This document shows positions 13,979 through 22,700 of a DNA stretch of 28,972 bases, in pieces. The stretch is taken from positions 1-28,972 of the IMG/VR virus record IMGVR_UViG_3300030106_000322; one strand, 5' to 3'. Numbering within the stretch: position 1 is the first letter of the stretch; the number at the start of each line of letters is the position of its first letter. Origin of the DNA: a virus. A program made the translations under genes and the position numbers. Under the pieces are notes generated by a model. It saw only the letters and a program-made list of their open reading frames with translations. It ran no database searches and had not been told where the DNA came from.

Positions 13979-16725
13979 TGAATATATTTGAGCAAGAAGA
14001 CCTTATAAAAGGATTGCCTGATCAGGCTTTAATGAAGGAGGCTCAGCAGCCTTCTGGGCAGCTCCCTCAGTATCTGGTCGTTTCTGAAATACAGAGACGA
14101 CAAGACATGAGGAAAAGGTTTTCTGCTGAGAACCAAGAAACGCCGCAAGACACTATTAAGGATCAAATACTTAGTGGCATAGCGGCTATGGGGGATCAAC
14201 AGCCTCAACAGCAGCAGCCGCCTCAGCCGGGAGGGATGCCACCACAACCGGGAGGAATGCCGCCTCAACCCGGGGGAATGCCTCCGGGAGCTATGCCGCC
14301 TCAACCGGGAGGGATGCCTCCTATGGGAATGCCCCCGCAGATGCCTCCCCCGCAACAACCGATGCCTCAAGGCGCTCCCCCTATGGGTATGAGCAATGGA
14401 GGTGGGACGAACGGTAGAAGCGAGACTTCTTATCCAGAGCAGCTTCTTGCTTTTAATACGCAAGTTCAGCCAATAAGAGATAGGCTGTCTACGTTACCTG
14501 TAAACCCTAGAAGTGGCCTTCGTAATTACGAGGATGTTGAGCCTCTTTATGATCAAATCGCGGACGCTCGGGGGCAGTATCCTAGTCTAGACCCCAACGT
14601 TCCGGCCAGTGCTAGAGCCGCCGAGTTGCTGGAAAGGTTTGGCTCTCAGGAATTGCAGCCTGCTTTTGACAAGCTAACTAATAAAGGTTTTGTCGGTGGC
14701 CGCTTGGCTGAAATGTTAGAACTTGAGTATGACCGACCAGATCCCCAGCCATATGATTCAGAGGTTTCAGATGCAACTGTTGCCGAGCTAAACGCCCGGA
14801 TGGATGCAGCGATTGACTCAATGGATAGAAATGAGTTGATTAATGCCAATGTTCCTGATGATCTCATGAGGCAATACGACGCTGTAAAAGCTGTGGACCG
14901 AGATTCCGGTTCAAAAATGAGGGAGGCTCTGGTTGAAAGGTATCGCCCGAAAGGCGATGAACTGGCAATGAACGTGGTGTCCATGTCAAATGGTGGGGTA
15001 ACTAGTCCTGAACAAGCTGCTGAGCTTGAGCGACAGTACAGAGCTTTGTCTGCACAGTATCCCGGCACTGATTTGAGTCGAGTAGCAGAAGAGCTTGATA
15101 GTTACTACAAATCTGCACGCCCTCCACCACTTAATTTTACTCCCGGTGCCATGCGGAAGCGTATGGCGCTTTATGATGCGTCCCAGAATGGCGCGGTAGA
15201 GGCCGAGCGTAGAAAGGCAGAAGTCGCTGAATCCATTGCACTTGGTAATCAATTAAACACTGAGTTTGCGGTTCAGTCATCGGTCCCTGATGTTGGGGCT
15301 CTTCCTTACTATCCTAGTACGAATCAGGATGCTCCGCTGGCGCTGGCACCAAGTCCAGCTACTTCCGCTGCTGAAGTATTGGGGCGTGGTGATGTAGGTG
15401 GAAATATATATGCCGGAACAGATACATATGGGGGCTTCATGGACCCGGGAGCGGCCAGCATAGGCCGGGAATCAGGAACCGGAACAACGCCCGGGTCCGG
15501 TTTCGGCGGCACGAGTAATGCTCTGCTTGAAGATGCCAACAAGCTCAATGATAGATCGCTTGACGAAGCCACAATTAAGGCTGGGTCAAACACAACCGGG
15601 CCGGGGGAACAGACAGTAAGGGATCTTGCTAAAAGGAATCCCCCTCCAGATCATTTGAATATGTTCGGCGACACAGCTCCCGGAGGAAGTCCGGCAAATA
15701 AACCACCACCGAGGGGAGGCAGCCCCGCTCCCGGGGTCGGCAGTACAGGGACCAATGGCAAAGTTTCTGAAGGAATTACCTTTCAGAGTTTGGCCCAACG
15801 GGTGGCTGACTTATCCACTGATGTTTCTAAGCCCGACTATTCAAGGGCTATGGATACTTTGGACCAGCTTAAGAAGTTTGGCTCAAGTTCTGTTTTTGAC
15901 AAGGCAGACTTTGGATCTGTTATTGGTCAGATAGACCGCCCTGAAGGGCTAACGGACTTTACTGAGTTTAAGTCGGATTATTCAAAGCTAATTACTGAGG
16001 CAGAAAATCGAGCCCGAAAAATTAAAGAGGATGCTAGAAAGGATGCTGGATCACAGGCCCTTATCCAACTTGGTGCAGGTATAGCTGAAGGGGATATTGC
16101 TGGTGCTCTAAGGGGTGCCGGGACCACAGCCTCCGAGATCATGAGTCAAGCTAGAAAAGAAGCAAGTGCAGAGGATCAGCTATCTCGACAGATGCAAATA
16201 GCCCAAATGGAATCCAATAGGGATATTGGCATTATGGGTAAGCAAGCAGGCATTGCTGAATACAACAGGAATGTTGACGTTGCTTTGCAAAACTATGCCG
16301 CTGATCGAACCGCAGAATTATCTCGTATAGGCTTAGAGGCGGATGTAATTAAAACAACTGTCGGTTTAGAGACCGACATAGCAGATGCTACTTATGACGC
16401 AAATGTCGATGCCAGAAAAGCCAAGCTGAATAATATTGTCCAGCAAGCTGTTATCTTGCGGTATGAGTCTCTGGGAAAGACGGCTCAGCTTAATTATGAC
16501 AAATCGCAATTAGATTTGATTAAGCCAGCAATTCAACGGGCCCTTGAGGACTGGATGTATGAAAATCAAGAGGCTTCCCCAGAAGAGATTAGAGAGCGGA
16601 TGGAAATGCTTACGGGGACGTTTATGCCGGGAGGAGGCTCTGCAGCATTAACGCAAGGAGGTACTTTAGCTCCAGCGCCGGGTATAAATTCAAGAGACCC
16701 TGTTGGCATCCTTGGATCAGACTGA
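13978..16725 (+). CDS. Internal virion protein 3 with PPQPGGM repeat
   Basis: The gene encodes 915 residues. The N-terminus (3 to 48) has I-F-E-Q-E-D-L-I-K-G-L-P-D-Q-A-L and Y-L-V-V-S-E-I-Q-R-R-Q-D-M-R, conserved in marine phage internal proteins. Residues 72 to 139 are Pro/Gln/Met-rich. The middle is charged and helical with disordered Gly/Pro/Thr-rich linkers (about 430 to 600). The C-terminal part (about 680 to 870) is Ala-rich helical, beginning near A-L-I-Q-L-G-A-G-I-A-E-G. No enzymatic motif is visible. ATG overlaps the preceding TAA by one base. Probably an ejection or core protein, by context. Confidence 0.75.
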   Translation: MNIFEQEDLIKGLPDQALMKEAQQPSGQLPQYLVVSEIQRRQDMRKRFSAENQETPQDTIKDQILSGIAAMGDQQPQQQQPPQPGGMPPQPGGMPPQPGGMPPGAMPPQPGGMPPMGMPPQMPPPQQPMPQGAPPMGMSNGGGTNGRSETSYPEQLLAFNTQVQPIRDRLSTLPVNPRSGLRNYEDVEPLYDQIADARGQYPSLDPNVPASARAAELLERFGSQELQPAFDKLTNKGFVGGRLAEMLELEYDRPDPQPYDSEVSDATVAELNARMDAAIDSMDRNELINANVPDDLMRQYDAVKAVDRDSGSKMREALVERYRPKGDELAMNVVSMSNGGVTSPEQAAELERQYRALSAQYPGTDLSRVAEELDSYYKSARPPPLNFTPGAMRKRMALYDASQNGAVEAERRKAEVAESIALGNQLNTEFAVQSSVPDVGALPYYPSTNQDAPLALAPSPATSAAEVLGRGDVGGNIYAGTDTYGGFMDPGAASIGRESGTGTTPGSGFGGTSNALLEDANKLNDRSLDEATIKAGSNTTGPGEQTVRDLAKRNPPPDHLNMFGDTAPGGSPANKPPPRGGSPAPGVGSTGTNGKVSEGITFQSLAQRVADLSTDVSKPDYSRAMDTLDQLKKFGSSSVFDKADFGSVIGQIDRPEGLTDFTEFKSDYSKLITEAENRARKIKEDARKDAGSQALIQLGAGIAEGDIAGALRGAGTTASEIMSQARKEASAEDQLSRQMQIAQMESNRDIGIMGKQAGIAEYNRNVDVALQNYAADRTAELSRIGLEADVIKTTVGLETDIADATYDANVDARKAKLNNIVQQAVILRYESLGKTAQLNYDKSQLDLIKPAIQRALEDWMYENQEASPEEIRERMEMLTGTFMPGGGSAALTQGGTLAPAPGINSRDPVGILGSD
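14218..14316 (+). repeat. PPQPGGM heptapeptide repeat
   Basis: Four copies of P-P-Q-P-G-G-M (21 bases each; residues 81 to 113), the third and fourth separated by P-P-G-A-M. The array lies in a Pro/Gln-rich linker between the conserved N-terminus and the helical middle. Confidence 0.85.
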
Positions 16726-16730
16726 TTCCT

Positions 16731-19700
16731 ATGACTGCGCTAACAGATTTTAGGACTAAGTATCCTCAGTACGACAACATCTCCGACAAAGATCTTGCTG
16801 ATGCGCTTCATAGAAAGTATTACTCAGACCTTGATGTAAATGATTACTATCAAAGGCTAGGCTTAGATCAAGGCACCAACTACCTAGAGCTTACTGGGGA
16901 GATGGGTAAGGGTGTGGTTCGTGGATTTGGATCTGGGTTGCTTTCCGCCGGGGCGGGTCTGGCCGAGCTTGCGGATGTCGGAACAGACTTTATAGGTCTT
17001 GAGGATTTAATAGACAGTGGCAATGAAAACGAGCTTATTCGCTTAGCCAATGAAGGCAAGCAAGCACTCAATGAAAGTCTGGGCGTCGGGGATTTATACA
17101 AAGATAACTACCTTGTAAAGCTTAGCGAAGGTCTGGGCTCAATAGGTTCCTTTTTTGTTCCCGGTCTGGGAGCGGTCAGAGGTGCTTCGTTATTAGGTGC
17201 AGGCGCTAGAGGCGCTGGCATTGCAGGAACCTCTGCCACGGTAGGTGCTGGCGTAGGTGCTGGTGCGTCAGAGCAGGCCGACAGAGTAGCTGCCGCAAGA
17301 GCGAGAGGCGAAGATGTATCTGCCGGTCAGGAAGACTTGGCTATTGCGCTAGGTGGTCTGATTGGATCTTCTGAGGCACTTGCACCGCTATCTATCCTTA
17401 AGAAGATTGGGCGATTCAGAGACCCTGTTAAGAGCGAGGAAGCTTTTAGCGCCGTAACAAGCATGATAAAGGCGGGTGCCTTTGAGGGAGCGCAAGAGGT
17501 TGCAGCTTCTCTTGCTCAGAGCGCCGTCGAAGATGCGGTTTATTCTGACGAGGTCACTTATGGTGACACCCTTTGGGATGACTTTACTGTAGGTGCCGGG
17601 GCTGGCGCTCTGCTTGATGCCATTACAACAGGGGTGTACAGGCGCAGAGCTAACACTATGCGCGAATCTGAGGTTGAGAAGGAGGCCGCGCTTAGGGCGT
17701 CAGAGGTTGAAGCGGCTGAGTCGTTTTATGAAGATGCCGAAAGGGCCAAATCAATTGCAGAAGAGACGGAGCAAGCTCAAAGAAAAGCCGAAGTAGATGC
17801 TGTCTTGGAGGGAGACGAAGCAGCATTCGACGCCAAACAAGCTGCGGCTGCAAGGGAAGAAGTAACGTATGACCCGCTTCAACCGTTTGCTGGGGGAGCC
17901 ATAGACCCCGCAAGCATGACTCCTCGCCAATTGTCTGAAGCTGCGTACAACTACTCAAACCAGCTTGCGAACAATGCGGTCAAGTCTGCTGAAGGGTTCC
18001 CTGATGTAGGCAAGTTTGATGTCGTAGAAGAAAAGACCCCGGAAGGTTCTATATTCAAGGCAGTTCATTCCGAAACTGGACAGCAATTTGGTCAATCCTT
18101 TCGAGAAAGAGAGGGCGCTATTCATTTGATGGCGAATCTTAATCAGCAGATATTTAATCGGAGGGTTAATAGTGCTGTCATTGATTCCTTGGATCTTTCT
18201 CCTGAAGCGTATACCCCGAAACAAGCAGAATCTTTATACGTTATTGGTCAGAAGCTAAACAGACCACAGACATTTTCTATCAATGCAGCCGTGCTTAATG
18301 ACGCTGCAGGTACGGTTCAGTCCCCTAGTTCTCCGTACCAAGAAGACAAAACCATAGATCAGCTTCATACCATTCAGTATGGAGTCCCGCCATATACAGA
18401 CAGGGGAGAGAAGTTATACCGCCCACTGTCTAACCTTACAGCGGCTCAGCAGATTAACTTTGAGCGCAGAAAGAAAGGGCTCCGCGAAGTTGAAGAGTTT
18501 AGTCTTGATGAGGCTAAACAAGTATTGGGGGACAAATACACAAAAGTATTTGACGTTTTGCTGGGGGTTAAAGCGCCCAGTCAAGATCAGATTCTTGAGG
18601 ACTTTGGAACTGTTGGCGCTCGCCTAGCGAAGAGCAGGCAGGAGTATCAGGATGGGCGGAGAACGTTAGCTGAGGCGAAGGAGGTGCTGGTCAGTAAGAA
18701 CATCATGTCTGACGTTGGTTCGCCTGAAGTTAAATACATTTTTGAGAAGATTGTTGGTGAGTCTGATGTAGGAAAGATGACTCCTTCTCAGCGCATGTAT
18801 CTTGTCAACGAGATCAAAAAGTTTCCGGTAGTTCAGGACGCTGTATCGCTTCCTGATTTTAGACCGAAGCCTTACACAAGGACGCAGTATAACGCCGCAG
18901 TTCGACATGTTTCTGAGACTGGTGACGGCACAGTAGAAAACATTGAGAGCATCCTTGGGGATATAGGATCAACCAAGCGGATCAGAACAGTTGCCTCTGC
19001 CCTACGGAAAGATATTCAGAAGGCAGGTCTTATTAATGACCGAGACGAGGTATCTGCTCGTCCTTCGCTTCCTGCCCCGGCAGAGCCATTTGTTCCAGAG
19101 ATAAAGCCTTACGAAGAAAAGGTTTCAGAGGAAGCTAAAAATCTTGAAGATGCGCTGTCAAATGATCTAAAGGGAATGGGTCTGGATGACATCCGGGTCA
19201 GGGTACTGGACACCTTGAAGCGGGGGCCTGTTACCAGAGAGGGAGAGGTAATCCTCACTGGGCGACCAGAGGAAGATATTTCCGCTAGTGTTGAAGGATT
19301 CTTTAAGCCTGCATCTAAGACAGTTTTCCTTGGTCTGGACAGGATTAATGGTGCCGCAAGAGATCAAACTCCTGAAGCAAGGAGACAGGCGCTTGCAGAT
19401 ATTCTGGATCATGAGTTAGTTCATGGCGTAAGAAGCCTAGACCTATGGACAGGCAAGGAGTGGAGCCTTCTTGAGGGCCTAGCAAAGAAAAAGATTGTGC
19501 CGGGTTCTGGCAATGTCACGTTTTATAACGATGCCCAATCCAGATACGAAGATTTGAATGCTGTTTCTCAAATGGAAGAAGCAGTTGCTGACCTGATTAG
19601 ATATGGGCGCAAAGATAAGAAGCTAATTACCGGCAAGCCAAGAAGCTTGGTCGAGAGGATGTACGAGTTCTTTGAAAGGACTGGTAACGCCTTGCGTGGA

Positions 19701-22700
19701 TCTGGCTTCCAGAGTTTTGAAGATGTTCTCACTCGACTTGAAAGAGGCGAGATAGGGGCTCGTCAGCGTGGTGAAATCAGAACACTGCGTGCCTTGGAGA
19801 GGGGGCGGGGCGCTGTACCTGAAAGAGGTATTGGGCTTGAGCGAGACGTACTTACTGACAAGCAAGTATTTACCGGGGCCGGGGTAACTCTTCCCGAGAC
19901 TGAAGAGGAGCAGATTCAGGCTTCAAGGGGTGTAGAGGAGAGAGAGGTTGGTGCCCCTGACACAAGAGTGAGGCCAGAGGTTGCTAATGCTTATCGGCGT
20001 TTTCAAGATGGAGAGATAAGCAGGGAAGATTATGACGCCGTCGTCCTTGGAACAATTAGTGAATATGATTTTGTTCCACGCCCCGCGACTACGCAGGAAA
20101 TGTCTGATGCGTTGGATAAGCCTAAGAAAAAGAAGATTAACCTACCAATAGACGATGGGGCTCCGGTTGGGTTGCGGCTAGATATACATGCCTATACTAG
20201 GCATGGCGTTTGGGTTCCAACAATTCATGCTAAAGGCATGACTTCTCATAGAGCAACGGCTTCAGTCAACAACGCAGATTTTACTCGCATAGCGCAGCCT
20301 ACCGCTCAAAGAATCATTGAAGGAACGGTTCCCGGGACAAGGGGCTACATAGAGAGAGAAAGAATAAGACAAGAACTCCCGGAAAAGGAAGAGGCCCTAA
20401 AGAGGACGAAAAAGTACAAGGAGTCTGACAAAGACACTCAGAGAAGAATGCGGGAAAATTTGCGAAACCCGATGAGAAAATTCGACAAAAATCCTTTCGC
20501 TCGGATTGAGGGTAACTTCGTAAATAGAACTGATGCGGAAAATCAAGCCATAGCAAGAGAGGCTTTAGATTCTCCTGATTGGATTCAGGTTGGCTTCGAT
20601 CCTAGAAGGCACTCTTATTTCTACGACAGGAAAACGGGGGAGCCCGTAACTTTTGCTGAAGAAGTTGTTCAAATTGGTCCGCTTGTTCTTGCAAAAAATG
20701 CCACGAAAAATGTCCGCCCTAGCGGCGATCCGTTTGAGACTCTATACTCAAAGAAGAAAGATGATACACTAGACAAAGATATTACTACGAGTGATTCAGA
20801 AGATGTCTATAGACGACGATTACGAAGACGAGATAGAGACAGAAGAAGACGGCTACAGGGCAGAAGCTTTACGCCGCTTGATGGTGCGCCGGTTATCCAA
20901 GGGGCCACGGGTCCAGACCCCGAGCTTGTCTCAGTTGCAGAAGAATACGCTGAAGAGTACGGAATCCCCTTTGGGAGGCAGAAATCCTACGTCAAGGTAA
21001 AAAAAGATCGGGCGCGTAGGATAGCTAAAGCCTACGATGATATGCGCCATGACCCTAAGAATCCTGCAGTTCTTAAGGCTTATGATGACTTAATAGAGCA
21101 GACTCGTAATCAGTACAAAGCTCTTGTTGAGGCCGGGTACGAGTTTTCTTTCTTTGACTCTGAATCAGATCCATATGATGGCAATCCATTCAACGCGATG
21201 CGGGATCTCCGCAACAATAAACGAATGGCGGTGTATGGAACATACGATGGTTATGGCACTGAGGGATTAACGGGGGCTGAAGTAGAAGACAACCCAATGC
21301 TAAGGGACACTGGACTTCGGTGGAGGGATCAGGAAGGTGTCGAGCAGATTGTTACAGCTAATGATTTATTCCGAGCCGTTCACGATGCGTTTGGCCATGG
21401 GTTGGAGGGCGCTGGATTTAGAGGTCGAGGGGAAGAAAATGCTTGGCAAGCTCATGCTAGATTATTTACCGGGCCTGCGCTTCACGCCCTGACCAGCGAA
21501 ACAAGGGGCCAAAATAGTTGGCTAAATTACGGACCTTATGGTGATACCAACAGAGCGGCTAAATTAGAAGACACTGTCTTTGCTGAACAAAAGACAGGGT
21601 TAATGCCTAGCTGGACTTGGTCAGAAGGCATTGAATACGAAGATCCTATTTTGGAGTCAAGAAGAAGGGTCGGTCCTCAAGAGGATGTTCAGCAAGCCGC
21701 TCAAAAGGCAAAAAGTTTTTCTGAAAGAAATCCAGAAGATACTGTCATGGGGGCTGTAGATAGAACCCCTGAAGTTCAAAAGTCTATTATTGAGCAAGAA
21801 GTTTTTGGTGAGCCGATGGCTTTCCAAACCAAGGGCTACACCTTTGGCGAAAAGTTTATCTATCAGATTGCAGATAAATTTATTGGCCTCAAGAATGTTG
21901 AGGCTCAAATAAATAACTACCGCAGGGGTCTTGGCTTGAGCCCCCTTAAGGCTACAGAGTCTCCTTATGTAGGCGAAGAATCAATTGCTGGCATTGTCGG
22001 CAACAAGATGCGCCGGTTTGAAGAAGACCGGAAAAGACCTCTGGCAAACAAGATAGCCAACTCTGGTTACAGCTTGGAAGAAGTCGATGAGTTTCTGATC
22101 ATGCGCCATGCAATAGAGCGCAATGAAAGAATCGCCGTTCGTGATCCTGAAAGAGATGTAGAAAATAATCCGGGGTCAGGCAAGCTCAAGACCGGACAAG
22201 TTCTTTCTAATAGCTTTGTAAAGCGAAAGATGAAGGAGCGTTATGGTCTGGACTGGGATAGCGCAAACGAGTCATGGGTCGGAGGGAACCCTAGATCCAA
22301 GAAGCTCAATGACATTGCTGCAGACTTGGATCAGATTGTAAATGAAACATTGGACACCACTGTTGAGGGTGGCCTTCTTGATAAGGACACGGCGGAAACG
22401 ATTCGTGGTGCATACAAGTATTACGCCCCCATGCGGGGGAAAGATATTGAAGACGACTACGCCGAGAACGTCATTGTAGGCAGCAGTCTCAGCACAAGAG
22501 GCAAAGAGTTCCTTCGGGCAATGGGCCGGGAGTCAGCCGCTCAGTCTCCCTTGGGGCACATCCTGTTAAATGCTGAGCGTGCAATGACTAGGGCTGCAAA
22601 GAACAAGCAGTTCGGTGAGAGGCTGGTCAACTTGATTCGGGCTAACCCCGATGAAGATTTCTGGAGAGTCATATCCCCGGAAGATCCCCGGTACGCACGG

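Noticed and set aside
21360-21620. Identification of the HDxxGH domain as an aromatic amino acid hydroxylase
   Set aside because: Only the H-x-x-x-x-H spacing resembles that family; flanking motifs do not, so only a possible metal site is claimed.
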